Source: Pseudomonas denitrificans (nom. rej.) (GTDB taxonomy: Bacteria; Pseudomonadota; Gammaproteobacteria; Pseudomonadales; Pseudomonadaceae). Taken from it: a DNA stretch of 64,000 nucleotides. The notes beneath the pieces are model-generated. The model had not been told where the DNA came from. It was given only the letters and a program-made list of their open reading frames with translations, and did not search any database. Position 1 is the first letter of the stretch. The number at the start of each line of letters is the position of its first letter. A program made the translations under genes and the position numbers. This document shows positions 8,860-20,177 of this stretch, in pieces. The stretch lies in NCBI RefSeq assembly GCF_008807415.1, contig NZ_CP043626.1, positions 62,001 to 126,000 on the forward strand. The letters are read 5' to 3'.

Positions 8860-9512
8860 ATGCATTTTCAATGGTCCGCCATCTGGGACGCGTTGCCGGT
8901 GCTGCTCGAGGGCGCCCGGCTGACCCTGTGGATATCCATTCTCGGTCTGATCGGCGGCGCGGTGATCGGCCTGGTGGCCGGTGTCGGCCGCGCCTACGGC
9001 GGCTTCATCGGCAGTCGCGCGGCGCTGGTGTTCGTCGAGCTGATCCGTGGCACGCCGATCATGGTCCAGGTGATGTTCATCTACTTCGCCCTGCCGCTGA
9101 TGATCCCGGTGCGCATCGATCCGTTCAGCGCAGCGGTGGTCACCATCATGATCAACTCCGGCGCCTACATCGCCGAGATCACCCGCGGTGCGCTGCTCTC
9201 GGTGAACAAGGGCTTCCGCGAGGCGGGGCTGGCGCTGGGGCTTTCCGGGCGCGACACGCTGCGCTACGTGATCGCTCCGCTGGCCTTCCGGCGGATGATC
9301 CCGGCGCTGGGCAACCAGTGGATCGTGAGCATCAAGGACACCTCGCTGTTCATCGTCATCGGCGTCGCCGAACTGACCCGCCAGGGCCAGGAGGTGATCG
9401 CCGGCAACTTCCGCGCGATGGAAATCTGGTCGGCGGTGGCGGTGATCTACCTGGTCATCACCCTGGTGTTGAGTTACGTGCTGCGGCGCATGGAATCGAG
9501 GCTGAAGATCCT

Positions 9513-9516
<4 letters not shown>
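8860..9516 (+). CDS. Amino-acid ABC transporter permease (GlnP/HisM type)
   Basis: Inner-membrane permease of 218 residues with five predicted helices. The cytoplasmic EAA loop ([19 protein letters not shown]) that docks the ATPase is present, as is [20 protein letters not shown], typical of the polar amino acid family. Only one permease gene is present, so it probably works as a homodimer. Its last four bases overlap the ATPase start (ATGA), indicating translational coupling. Confidence 0.9.
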
Positions 9517-10235
<719 letters not shown>

Positions 10236-10244
10236 GGTGCGCCG

Positions 10245-11303
10245 ATGATCCTGCAACCCCTGAAACTGGGCGGCAGCCCGTATGACATCGGCCTGGGGCT
10301 GGGCCGCTTCGGCCGCGACGCGGTGCATCAGCGCCTTCGCCCGCTGCCCCTGTGGCGGAGCCTCGCGGCCCTGGCCGGAGTGGGCGTGGCGAAAGCCATG
10401 CAGGCGCAGGTCGAGGCCGACTTCCCGCGTATCTGGGAGGAAATCCGCGGCCTGGCCGATGGGCTGGAACTGCCGGTCGAGGAAGTCTTCCTGTGGAATT
10501 GCCGCGGCGACTTCGTCAGCCCGCAGAGCGTGGATGGCTGCACCACGGTGTTCGGGCCGACCGCCGAGGGCTGGCTGATCGCCCACAACGAGGATGGCCT
10601 GCCTTCCCTCGAGGGTGCCTGCGGCCTGCTGCAGGCGGCGCCGGAGCAAGGCATGGCTTTCACCAGCTTCGTCTACCCCGGCTCCCTTCCCGGCCACACC
10701 TTCGCAGTGAATGCCGCCGGGCTGGTCAGTACGGTGAACAACATCCGCCCTGCCAACATCCCGACCGGCCTGCCGCGTCAGGTACTGGCCCGTGCGGTGC
10801 TGGATTGCGCCAGCCTGGATGAGGCGGTCGACGTGCTCTCCCGCGCAGGCCGCGCCGGTGCCTTCCACCATGCCCTCGGGCAGGTCGGTTCGGCTCATCT
10901 GCTGAGCGTCGAAGCCTGCTCGGCCGGCGTCGTTGTGCGCAAGGTGCGGCGTCCGGGCGGGCACTCCAATCATCTGCTGGATGCCGGGCTGGACGCCGCC
11001 GGCCAGCGCATCACCGGCAGTTCCGGCAGCCGCCAGCGTCGCGTCGACGGGTTGCTGGGGGAGGGGGGCGGTCTGCTCGACGAGGCCCGCGCGCTGGCGA
11101 TCCTGCGCGATGGCGCTGATCCCGAGCTGCCGATCTACCGTCGCGCGGCGGACGACCCGGACGATGAGAACACCCTGGCCACCGCCGTGTTTCTCATCGG
11201 CGCGAACTCGGTAGAATGGCGCGTCTACTGCCAGCCGGACGTCCAGCACGTGGAAAGCGCCGGCAGTACCCGTCCTTCTTCCGCCAACGGACCTGCCCGA
11301 TGA
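10245..11303 (+). CDS. C45-family Ntn hydrolase (acyltransferase/amidase-like)
   Basis: Protein of 352 residues of the peptidase C45/isopenicillin-N acyltransferase type. These proenzymes cleave themselves to expose an N-terminal cysteine; the expected nucleophile is Cys99 in VDGCTTVF, followed by the conserved stretch WLIAHNED. The family hydrolyses or transfers acyl groups on amides such as penicillins or N-acyl amino acids. Its place inside an amino-acid ABC operon suggests it opens an amide bond of the imported substrate. There is no signal peptide, so the location is cytoplasmic. It overlaps the RpiR gene by ATGA. The substrate is unknown. Confidence 0.78.
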   Translation: MILQPLKLGGSPYDIGLGLGRFGRDAVHQRLRPLPLWRSLAALAGVGVAKAMQAQVEADFPRIWEEIRGLADGLELPVEEVFLWNCRGDFVSPQSVDGCTTVFGPTAEGWLIAHNEDGLPSLEGACGLLQAAPEQGMAFTSFVYPGSLPGHTFAVNAAGLVSTVNNIRPANIPTGLPRQVLARAVLDCASLDEAVDVLSRAGRAGAFHHALGQVGSAHLLSVEACSAGVVVRKVRRPGGHSNHLLDAGLDAAGQRITGSSGSRQRRVDGLLGEGGGLLDEARALAILRDGADPELPIYRRAADDPDDENTLATAVFLIGANSVEWRVYCQPDVQHVESAGSTRPSSANGPAR

Positions 11304-12202
11304 CCCAAGCGCCCGCCGCACTGCCCGATAACCTGGGAGCCCTCAAGCAACTGCTGGAGGCTATCGAGCGCGGTGAGTCGGGCATCTCTCTGGGCGGCAG
11401 TTCGCGGCGGGTGCTGGCTGCCTTGATCGAGGCACCGCAGCGCACCGCGGTGTCCTCCATCAGCGAGCTGGCGGAGCAGCTCGGGGTGAACGCCTCGACC
11501 TTGTCGCGCCTGGCTCAGCGCCTGGGCTACGGCGGTTTCAGCAAGTTCCAGGACCTGTTCCGCCGCGAGCTGACCGAGGGCAAGAATTTCTACAGCGACC
11601 AGGCCTCGCGCCTGCTGCTGACTCCCGCCGACACCACGTTGTCGCGCCTGACCCGCCTGGGCCGGCAGGAAAGCACCAACATCGCCAGCCTGATCGAGCA
11701 GGTCGAGCCGGAAGTGTTCTCCCGTGTGGTGGAGCTTCTCGCCAGCGCGCGCCGTGTGCGAATCCATGGCATGCGCCAGTTCACTTCGCTGGCACTGTTC
11801 ATGTCCTACGGCCTGGGCATGCTGCGCCAGGACGTGGCAGCGCTGGATGCCAGCCGCCAGGGCGTGGCCGATGCGTTGGCGCAACTGGATGCCGGCGATG
11901 TGCTGGTGGTCGCCAGCTGCTTCCCCTATACGCCCAGCGTGCTGGCCACGGCGGAAGTCGCCGCGCGCCATGGCATCGAGGTCGTGGCCCTGACCGATTC
12001 CTCCAGCTCGCCGTTGGCGAAGGTGGCGCGGCACAGCTTCTATGTGCCCAACCACAGCCTGTTCTACAGCAACAGCATGTGCGCCTTCATGCTGCTGGCG
12101 CAGGGCTTGTTGAGCGAGGTGGCGGGGCGATTGGGCGAAAGCGCGCTGGAGTCACTGCGCCAGCGCGAAGAACTGATCAGCGAGCTGAACGCGTCGCTCT
12201 GA
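11300..12202 (+). CDS. MurR/RpiR-family transcriptional regulator
   Basis: Regulator of 300 residues. The N-terminal RpiR helix-turn-helix (about residues 40-80: SISELAEQLGVNASTLSRLA) is followed by a SIS domain (about 125-270) that normally senses a phosphosugar or another small ligand. The ATG at 11300 overlaps the C45 stop, so it is the last gene of the transporter operon and likely regulates it and the divergent aminotransferase through the inverted repeats at 7760-7940. It is convergent with glpD, 12 bp away. Confidence 0.88.
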   Translation: MTQAPAALPDNLGALKQLLEAIERGESGISLGGSSRRVLAALIEAPQRTAVSSISELAEQLGVNASTLSRLAQRLGYGGFSKFQDLFRRELTEGKNFYSDQASRLLLTPADTTLSRLTRLGRQESTNIASLIEQVEPEVFSRVVELLASARRVRIHGMRQFTSLALFMSYGLGMLRQDVAALDASRQGVADALAQLDAGDVLVVASCFPYTPSVLATAEVAARHGIEVVALTDSSSSPLAKVARHSFYVPNHSLFYSNSMCAFMLLAQGLLSEVAGRLGESALESLRQREELISELNASL

Positions 12203-12214
12203 GGCGACGCCGCC

Positions 12215-13756
12215 TCAGGCGACCTGGGTTCTGGGCTCCAGCGGGCTTTCGCTGCTGAGGAACTGCTCCAGGCGCTCGCGCTGCCGGGCATTGAGGAACA
12301 GGCCGAGCTTGGTACGGCGCCAAAGGATGTCATCGGCGTCGCGCGCCCACTCCTCGTGGACCAGATATTCCACCTCCCGCGCATAGAGCCCGGCGCCCAG
12401 GTGTTCACCCAGTTCGCTGAGGTTGTGCGCGCCGTCCAGCAGTTTCCAGATGCGGCTGCCGTAAGTGCTGGCCCAGCGCCGGGCGAGGGCCGGGTCGAGC
12501 TGGCGCAGGCGGTCCATGAGCTGGACGGCCAGGTCGTCCACGCAGGTCATGGCTTCACCGCCGGGCAGCGGGGCGCTGGCGGTCCAGCTGGCTTTCATCA
12601 CGCCGGCGAAGTGTGGCGCCAGCTGTTCCAGCGCAGCCTCGGCGAGTTTGCGGTAGGTGGTCAGCTTGCCGCCGAACACCGATAGCAGCGGCGCTTCGCC
12701 GGGGGTATTGTCCAGCGCCAGGGTGTAGTCGCGGGTCACGGCCGAAGGGTCGTCGGACTCGTCGTCGCACAGCGGGCGCACGCCGGAGAAGCTGCGCAGG
12801 ATGTCATGGCGGCCCAACTGTTGCTTGAAGTGCGCATTGACCACGTTGAGCAGGTAGTCGGTCTCTTCTTCGCTGATGCTGATCTTCGCCGGGTCGCCCT
12901 GGTATTCGCGGTCGGTGGTGCCTATCAGGGTGAACTGGCGCAGGTAGGGGATGGCGAAGACGATGCGCCGGTCCTCGTTCTGCAGGATGTACGCGTGCTC
13001 ACCTTCGTACAGGCGCGGCACGATCAGGTGGCTGCCCTGGATCAGACGGATGCCGTAGGGCGGCTTCTGGCGCAGTTCCTCGCGCAGGAAGCGGTCGACC
13101 CAGGGGCCGGCGGCGTTGACCAGCGCGCGGGCGCGCACCGAGTACAGGCTGCCATCGGCGCGCTCCAGATGCAGGTGCCACAGACCCTTGCTGCGCCGGG
13201 CGCTGACGCAGCGGGTGCGCGGGTGCACATGGGCGCCGTTCTCGCGGGCGGCCATGGCGTTGAGCACCACCAGGCGGGCGTCGTCCACCGAGCAGTCGGA
13301 GTATTCGAAGCCGCGGATGATCTCGGCCTTCAGCGGGCTGTCGTGGCCGAAGCGCACACCCCGGGAAGCCGGCAGCTTCTTGCGCTTGCCCAGGTGATCG
13401 TAGAGAAACAGGCCGGCGCGGATCATCCAGGCCGGGCGCAGGTGGGGGCGGTGCGGCAGTACGAAGCGCAGCGGGTGGACGATGTGCGGAGCCTTGGCCA
13501 GCAGCACTTCGCGCTCGGCGAGGGCTTCGCGGACCAGGCGGAATTCGTAGTGCTCCAGGTAGCGCAGGCCGCCGTGGACCAGCTTGCTGCTGGCGGAGGA
13601 GGTGTGGGCGGCGAGGTCGTGCTGTTCGCAAAGGAACACCGACAGCCCGCGCCCGGCAGCGTCCGCCGCGATCCCCGCGCCATTGATGCCGCCACCGACG
13701 ACGGCCAGGTCATAGACTTCGGCCAGGGGCGCGTGGCGCTTGCTGGTTGGGTTCAT
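12215..13756 (-). CDS. glpD: Glycerol-3-phosphate dehydrogenase (aerobic)
   Basis: Membrane-associated FAD enzyme of 513 residues that oxidises sn-glycerol-3-phosphate to dihydroxyacetone phosphate and passes electrons to quinone. The N-terminal dinucleotide-binding motif starts at Gly21 (VVGGGINGAGIAADAAGRG), and SSKLVHGGLRYLEHYEF is a GlpD family signature. Length is normal. It follows glpR on the minus strand after a 147-bp gap with a good GlpR operator, so it has its own regulated promoter. Confidence 0.95.
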   Translation of the reverse strand: MNPTSKRHAPLAEVYDLAVVGGGINGAGIAADAAGRGLSVFLCEQHDLAAHTSSASSKLVHGGLRYLEHYEFRLVREALAEREVLLAKAPHIVHPLRFVLPHRPHLRPAWMIRAGLFLYDHLGKRKKLPASRGVRFGHDSPLKAEIIRGFEYSDCSVDDARLVVLNAMAARENGAHVHPRTRCVSARRSKGLWHLHLERADGSLYSVRARALVNAAGPWVDRFLREELRQKPPYGIRLIQGSHLIVPRLYEGEHAYILQNEDRRIVFAIPYLRQFTLIGTTDREYQGDPAKISISEEETDYLLNVVNAHFKQQLGRHDILRSFSGVRPLCDDESDDPSAVTRDYTLALDNTPGEAPLLSVFGGKLTTYRKLAEAALEQLAPHFAGVMKASWTASAPLPGGEAMTCVDDLAVQLMDRLRQLDPALARRWASTYGSRIWKLLDGAHNLSELGEHLGAGLYAREVEYLVHEEWARDADDILWRRTKLGLFLNARQRERLEQFLSSESPLEPRTQVA

Positions 13757-13790
13757 GGGGGCCGCCTTGGGGATTGAAAGTGAATCTTTT

Positions 13791-13810
13791 GATGTTCGTT
13801 TTCGAAAATA
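13791..13810 (-). promoter_or_regulatory. GlpR operator upstream of glpD
   Basis: GATGTTCGTTTTCGAAAATA closely matches the GlpR palindrome WATGTTCG-N-CGAACATW, 35 bp upstream of the glpD start. Further half-sites ATATTCG (13862-13868) and ATGTTCG (13874-13880) lie farther upstream. Repression relieved by glycerol-3-phosphate is expected from the family. Confidence 0.65.
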
Positions 13811-13903
13811 TCCTAGTTCAATGAATGAAATATGACCAGCATTGAGCGCGAATTCGCGCAGATATTCGTCTGAATGTTCGAAAGTGAAGGAGTCGGGCGC
13901 GAC

Positions 13904-14659
13904 TCAGACCAGTTCGAGCTGGACCTTGTGCTGGTGCATCAGGCGCGCCACGGCGGTGGGCGGCGGGCAGTCGGTGAACACCCGGCTGACCAGGGAGATC
14001 GGCCCCAGGCGCACTACGGCGTTGCGCCCGAACTTGCTGGAGTCGGCGGCGAGGAACACCTGCCGGGCGTTGTCGATGATGGCGCGGGAGACGCGCACTT
14101 CCTGGTAGTCGAAGTCCAGCAGGCTGCCGTCCTCGTCGATGCCGCTGATGCCGACCACGGCGAAGTCGACGCGGAACTGCTCGATGAAGTCCACTGCCGC
14201 CTGCCCGACCACGCCGCCGTCGCCGCGCACGGTGCCGCCGGCGATCAGCACTTCGAAGTCGTCCTTGCCGGCGAGGATGCTGGCGACGTGCAGGTTGTTG
14301 GTGATGACCTTGAGGTTCTTGTGGCCGAGCAGGGCGCGGGCGATGGCCTCGGTGGTGGTGCCGATGTTGATGAACAGCGAAGCGTTGTCCGGGATGTGCG
14401 CGGCGATGGCTTCGGCGATGCGCTGCTTCTCGTCGCGCATCTGGTCGGCGCGGGTGTTGTAGGCGGTGTTCTCGATGCTCGAGTCCCAGGCCGCGCCGCC
14501 GTGGTAGCGGCGCAGCAGGTTCTGCTCGGCGAGCTGGTTGATGTCGCGGCGGATGGTCTGCGGCGTCACGGCGAACTGCTGGGCGAGTTCCTCGATGCTC
14601 AGGTAGCCGCGCTCGCGGACCAGGTCGAGGATGCTTTGCTGTCGGGGTGGCAGGTTCAT
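13904..14659 (-). CDS. glpR: DeoR-family repressor of glycerol metabolism
   Basis: Repressor of 251 residues. The N-terminal DeoR helix-turn-helix (about residues 1-57: [20 protein letters not shown]) is followed by the DeoR sensor domain with [14 protein letters not shown], which binds the phosphorylated ligand. The ATG at 14659 gives the start [10 protein letters not shown] shared by Pseudomonas GlpR proteins; an upstream in-frame codon at 14692 would add 11 residues. It lies between glpK and glpD on the same strand, the usual Pseudomonas order. Confidence 0.92.
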   Translation of the reverse strand: MNLPPRQQSILDLVRERGYLSIEELAQQFAVTPQTIRRDINQLAEQNLLRRYHGGAAWDSSIENTAYNTRADQMRDEKQRIAEAIAAHIPDNASLFINIGTTTEAIARALLGHKNLKVITNNLHVASILAGKDDFEVLIAGGTVRGDGGVVGQAAVDFIEQFRVDFAVVGISGIDEDGSLLDFDYQEVRVSRAIIDNARQVFLAADSSKFGRNAVVRLGPISLVSRVFTDCPPPTAVARLMHQHKVQLELV

Positions 14660-14749
14660 GCGCTGTGCTCGTGCGGACGGGCGAAGGGACAAGAATGCCG
14701 CAGCGGGGGCCTTGCTGTCATGCCAGGCGAGTTCGGCGCGGGCGGCTTT

Positions 14750-14864
14750 CCCTCACCCCAGCCCTCTCCCGGAGGGAGAGGGAGCCGTCCATACCGGCTG
14801 ATGCCACGGTGTCAGCCTGCACCGATCAGTCCCCTCTCCCTCTGGGAGAGGGCTAGGGTGAGGG
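14750..14864. repeat. REPIN-like pair of inverted GC-rich repeats
   Basis: Two copies of a short repeat, each with its own hairpin (CCCTCTCCC / GGGAGAGGG), face each other at 14750-14783 and 14831-14864. Their 21-base outer arms match at 20 positions, so the whole 115-bp unit can fold into one long stem. This is the arrangement of REP doublets common between genes in Pseudomonas. It fills most of the glpK-glpR gap and may also affect transcript stability or termination. Confidence 0.75.
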
Positions 14865-14883
14865 TAGAAATGGCACCCAACTT

Positions 14884-16500
<1,617 letters not shown>

Positions 16501-16569
16501 CCGTGCAGTACGCCACACCTTGGCTTACTGTTATGCGCTGGAAAGCCGCCTGCGAGAAGCCCGCCGATC

Positions 16570-17040
16570 ATGACCCCCGCCATCGACCTGCTGAAAAAGA
16601 ACCGCGCCGAACACCACGTGCTGAGCTACGAGCACGACCCCAAGGCGCCGTCCTACGGCCTGGAGGCCGCCGAGAAGCTCAACCTCGACCCGGCGCGGGT
16701 GTTCAAGACGCTGCTGGCGGCAAGCGAGAAGGGCGAACTGCTGGTGGCGGTGGTGCCGGTGGTGGGCAGCCTGGACCTCAAGGCGCTGGCCCACGCGGCG
16801 GGCGTGAAGAAGGCCGACATGGCCGACCCCAACGCTGCGCAGCGCGCCACTGGCTACCTGGTTGGCGGCATCAGCCCGCTGGGGCAGAAGAAGCGCCTGC
16901 GCACCTTCATCGACGAATCCGCCCAGGGCTTCCCGACCATCCATGTCAGCGCTGGCCGACGCGGTCTGGAAGTGGAGCTGAGCGCCGAGACGCTGGCCGG
17001 CCTGACCTCGGCGAAGTTCGCGCCCATCGGCCGCCCCTGA
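16570..17040 (+). CDS. ybaK: Cys-tRNA(Pro)/Cys-tRNA(Cys) deacylase YbaK
   Basis: Trans-editing protein of 156 residues that hydrolyses cysteine from mischarged tRNA(Pro). The YbaK/EbsC fold is recognisable in YEHDPKAPSYGLEAAEKL, the lysine in RVFKTLLA and GYLVGGISPLGQKKRL. The ATG at 16570 matches the family start (MTPAIDLLKKN); an upstream start at 16456 adds unrelated residues. It is divergent from glpK. Confidence 0.92.
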   Translation: MTPAIDLLKKNRAEHHVLSYEHDPKAPSYGLEAAEKLNLDPARVFKTLLAASEKGELLVAVVPVVGSLDLKALAHAAGVKKADMADPNAAQRATGYLVGGISPLGQKKRLRTFIDESAQGFPTIHVSAGRRGLEVELSAETLAGLTSAKFAPIGRP

Positions 17041-17133
17041 TCGCTCAACCCCGGGGACTGTGTGGTCCCCACTGTACGGTTCGCCGCCCGCCGGCTTCTG
17101 TCATGCTCGGCCATCACTTACAAGGAGATCGCC

Positions 17134-17919
17134 ATGCTGCTCGACTTCCATCAGGTGGACGCCTTCACCGACCGTCCTTTCGCCGGCAACCCGGCCATGG
17201 TCTATCGCCTCGATGCTTGGCTGAACGACGAGCTGATGCAGAAGATCGCCGCCGAGCACAACCTCTCGGAGACCGCCTTTCTGGTGAAGGAACCCGAGGG
17301 CTGGCGCATCCGCTGGTTCACCCCGACCGCCGAGGTGCCGCTGTGCGGCCACGCCACCCTGGCCAGCGCCCACGTGCTGTTCGAGGTTTTCGATGAGCCG
17401 GGCGAGGTGCTGGAGCTCAATTCGCTGTCCGGCCCGCTGCGCGTGACCCGCGAGGAGGGCCGTCTGGCGCTGAACTTCCCGGCGCAGCCGCCGAGCGAAA
17501 CCGGCGCCACCGTGGAACTGGCCAGCGCATTGGGCGTGGACGTGGTGGACGCACTGAGCAACGCCTCGCACCTGCTGGCGCTGCTGGAATCCGAGCAGGC
17601 CGTGCGCGACTGCAAGCCGGATTTCGCCGCCCTGGCGCGTCTGCCGTACCTGGGGGTGATCGTCACTGCGCGCAGCGATGACTATGACTTCGTCTCGCGC
17701 TTCTTCGCCCCGGCCATCGGCCTCAACGAAGACCCGGTGACCGGCGCCGCCCACTGCAGCCTGATCCCCTACTGGTCGGGCCGCCTGAACAAGCTGCAGA
17801 TGCGCGCCTTCCAGTGCTCCGAGCGCGGCGGCGAGCTGTGGTGCCGCCTGGAGGACGACCGCGTGAGCATCGCCGGTTATGCGCGCCTGGTGGCCAGCGG
17901 TCGTCTGCTGGTTGTTTGA
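17134..17919 (+). CDS. PhzF-family isomerase/epimerase-like protein
   Basis: Protein of 261 residues with the two-domain diaminopimelate-epimerase-like fold of PhzF. The segment VDAFTDRPFAGNPAMV and the catalytic Glu46 in AEHNLSETAFL are conserved, as are CGHATLASAHVL and EDPVTGAAHCSL in the second half. An AAGGAG ribosome binding site at 17121-17127 supports the start. No phenazine genes are near, so this is one of the many PhzF relatives of unknown substrate. Confidence 0.88.
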   Translation: MLLDFHQVDAFTDRPFAGNPAMVYRLDAWLNDELMQKIAAEHNLSETAFLVKEPEGWRIRWFTPTAEVPLCGHATLASAHVLFEVFDEPGEVLELNSLSGPLRVTREEGRLALNFPAQPPSETGATVELASALGVDVVDALSNASHLLALLESEQAVRDCKPDFAALARLPYLGVIVTARSDDYDFVSRFFAPAIGLNEDPVTGAAHCSLIPYWSGRLNKLQMRAFQCSERGGELWCRLEDDRVSIAGYARLVASGRLLVV

Positions 17920-18014
17920 TCTGTGACCGGGGAGATTTCGTCTTCCCGGCGTAGGCTGGCCTTCCCTGAAAACCGCGCCCCTCTGGCGCGGTTCGCAGCT
18001 TCGGAGGAAGGCCC

Positions 18015-18971
18015 ATGGCAACCCTGGTCATCGCTGACTATCACACCCACACCGGCTCCCCCGTTCTTGCCCCGGCGACCCTGAACGCCCTGGCGGCCGC
18101 CCGGCAGGTCGGCGGTGACGTGCATCTGCTGCTGGCCGGCAGCGGCCTGGCCCAACTGGCGGAGCACGCTCGCGGCATCGAGTGCATCGCGCGCGTCGTG
18201 CTGGTGGACGATTCCGCCTACGACCACCTGCTGGCGGAAAACCTCTCCGCACTGGTCGTGCAGCTCGCTCCTGGCTACAGCCATATTCTCGCGCCTGCCA
18301 GCGCCATGGGCCGTGATTGCCTGCCGCGTATTGCCGCGCTGCTGGACGTCGATGCGGTTTCCGACGTCATCGCGGTGATCGATGACGAGACCTTCCAGCG
18401 CCCGATCTACGCCGGCAATGCGATTGCCACGGTGCGCTGCGCAGGGCGGCTGAAAGTGCTGGGTATCCGGCCAACGGCCTTCGACCCGGTTTCCGCTGAA
18501 GGCGGCAACGCCGAGCTGGAAAGACGCAATGGGGCGGGCGATCTCGCGCTTTCGTCCTGGCAGGGTGAGGAGCATCCGGACTTCGAACGCCCGGCACTGG
18601 AAGCGGCGCGGGTAATAGTCGCTGGCGGGCGCGGGCTGCAGACCGAGGAAGGCTTCGCGGCGCTCTATCCCCTGGCGGATCGCCTGCACGGCGCCGTGGG
18701 CGCTTCGCTGGCGGCGGTGGACGCAGGTTTCGCACCGGCGGAACTGCAGATCGGCCAGTCCGGGCGCATCGTCGCGCCGGAGCTTTACCTGGCGGTAGGG
18801 ATATCCGGTGCGGTGCAGCACGTGGCGGGGATGAAGGACGCCAAGGTCATCGCCGCGATCAACCTCGATCCGGACGCGCCGATCTTCGAGATCGCCGATT
18901 ACGGCCTGCAGGGCGACCTGTTCGAGTTGCTGCCGGCGTTGATGCTCGAGTTGGACAGCGCGCTCGGCTAG
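18015..18971 (+). CDS. Electron transfer flavoprotein alpha-subunit paralogue
   Basis: EtfA/FixB-like protein of 318 residues. The N-terminal domain (about 1-190) resembles EtfA (GYSHILAPASAMGRDCLPR, YAGNAIATV). The C-terminal FAD domain has GQSGRIVAPELYLAVGISGA, where canonical EtfA has GQTGK, and keeps the GLQGDLFE end. No etfB or ETF:quinone oxidoreductase gene is adjacent, so it must borrow a beta subunit or have another role. GGAGGAAGG upstream supports the start. Its stop overlaps the convergent ABC gene by four bases. Confidence 0.85.
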   Translation: MATLVIADYHTHTGSPVLAPATLNALAAARQVGGDVHLLLAGSGLAQLAEHARGIECIARVVLVDDSAYDHLLAENLSALVVQLAPGYSHILAPASAMGRDCLPRIAALLDVDAVSDVIAVIDDETFQRPIYAGNAIATVRCAGRLKVLGIRPTAFDPVSAEGGNAELERRNGAGDLALSSWQGEEHPDFERPALEAARVIVAGGRGLQTEEGFAALYPLADRLHGAVGASLAAVDAGFAPAELQIGQSGRIVAPELYLAVGISGAVQHVAGMKDAKVIAAINLDPDAPIFEIADYGLQGDLFELLPALMLELDSALG

Positions 18972-20027
18972 AGCGCCACGCTGCCCTGTGCCGGGAACAG
19001 CACCAGGTGCTCGGCGGCGACGCCGATGGCCACTTCGTCGCCCGGTTGATGGTCGGAGTGGCTGGGAATAGCGATTCCAGCTGGGTGCCGGTGGGCAATT
19101 GCAGACGATAGAGCGTCGCCGCGCCGAGGAACGACTTGCCGACAATCCGCGCCTTCAGCGCGCCATCGGCGGCCGGCACCAGGTCGTCCGGGCGCAGCAG
19201 CACATCCACCGCACTGCCGTCCGGCAGGCTGTAGGCGCGGTTGCCGCGCAGCAGGCCCAGTTCGGTCTGCACCGCATCGCGTCCGCACATCTGTCCGCGA
19301 ATGAAATAACCCTGGCCGACGAAGCTGGCGACGAAGGGTGTCTGCGGTTCGTGGTAGAGGTTGAACGGGGTGTCCCACTGCTCCAGCACGCCATGGCGGA
19401 ATACGCCGACGTGGTCGCTGACGGCGAATGCCTCTTCCTGGTCGTGGGTGACCAGGACCGCGCTGGTGCCGCGAGCCTTGAGGATGTCGCGCACCTCGTG
19501 GCTGAGCTGGCGGCGCAGTTCCACGTCGAGGTTGGAGAAGGGTTCGTCGAGCAGCAGCAACTGCGGCTGCGGCGCCAGCGCGCGGGCCAGGGCCACGCGT
19601 TGCTGCTGGCCGCCGGAGAGCTCGTGGGGAAGCGCTGGCCGAGGCCGTCGAGCTTCACCAGCTCCAGCAATTCGCCGACGATGCGCTCGCGCTCGGGGTG
19701 CTTGCGAATGCCGAAGGCGATGTTGTCCGCCACCGACAGGTGCGGGAACAGCGCGTAGTCCTGGAACACCATGCCGATCCGGCGCTTCTCCGGCGACAGG
19801 GTGAAGCCGGGGCGGGAAATCACTTCGCCGGCCAGTTCGATGCGGCCTGCCTGCACCGGCTCGAAACCGGCGATGGCGCGCAGGGTGGTGGTCTTGCCGC
19901 AGCCCGAGGGGCCGAGCAGGCAGCCGATGTCGCCGACGTTCAGGTGCAGGCTGACGCCTTGCACCACACGCTGCTGTTCATAGCCACAGGAAAGATCTTC
20001 GAGGTTGAGCAGCAGCGTTTGGGTCAT
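18968..20027 (-). pseudogene. Ferric-type ABC transporter ATP-binding protein, two frameshifts
   Basis: Resembles FbpC/PotA-type ATPases: Walker A GPSGCGKTT near residue 39, VFQDYALFPH Q-loop, and in a second frame VALARALAPQPQLLLLDEP (Walker B) and VTHDQEEA, then a TOBE-like C-terminal domain. The reading frame is broken twice. Near 19626-19629 one base is missing from a G run (C on the coding strand), just before the LSGGQ signature. Near 19064-19066 another G is missing before the last 33 codons. Restoring both bases gives one continuous protein of about 353 residues ending at 18968. No permease or binding protein lies nearby. Sequencing error is as likely as a true pseudogene. Confidence 0.8.
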
Positions 20028-20034
20028 TGAACGT

Positions 20035-20177
20035 AGAACCTGTTCAGAATCTCGCCGAGCGCAGTCCGGGCTAGGCGGAATCAGGTAAAAAAGCGCAGTT
20101 TACGCCTGCTGAATGAGCATTTTTTACCTGATTCCAACGCCGCCCGGGCCAGCGCAGGCAGATTATGGGCAGGTTCT
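20035..20177. mobile_element. MITE-like element with terminal inverted repeats
   Basis: A 143-bp non-coding element. The left end AGAACCTGTTCAGAATCT and the right end AGATTATGGGCAGGTTCT are imperfect inverted repeats (14 of 18 positions). Inside, GAATCAGGTAAAAAA and TTTTTTACCTGATTC form a second inverted repeat of 15 bases. The right end overlaps the last base of the argF stop codon. No clear target duplication was seen. The internal hairpin could also terminate argF transcripts. Confidence 0.6.

Noticed and set aside
14750..14864. CRISPR-like repeat array
   Set aside because: There are only two copies, in inverted orientation and each palindromic, with no further repeat-spacer units and no cas genes.
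17134..17919. Phenazine biosynthesis locus because of the PhzF-like gene
   Set aside because: No other phz genes are nearby, and PhzF-like proteins are widespread outside phenazine pathways.
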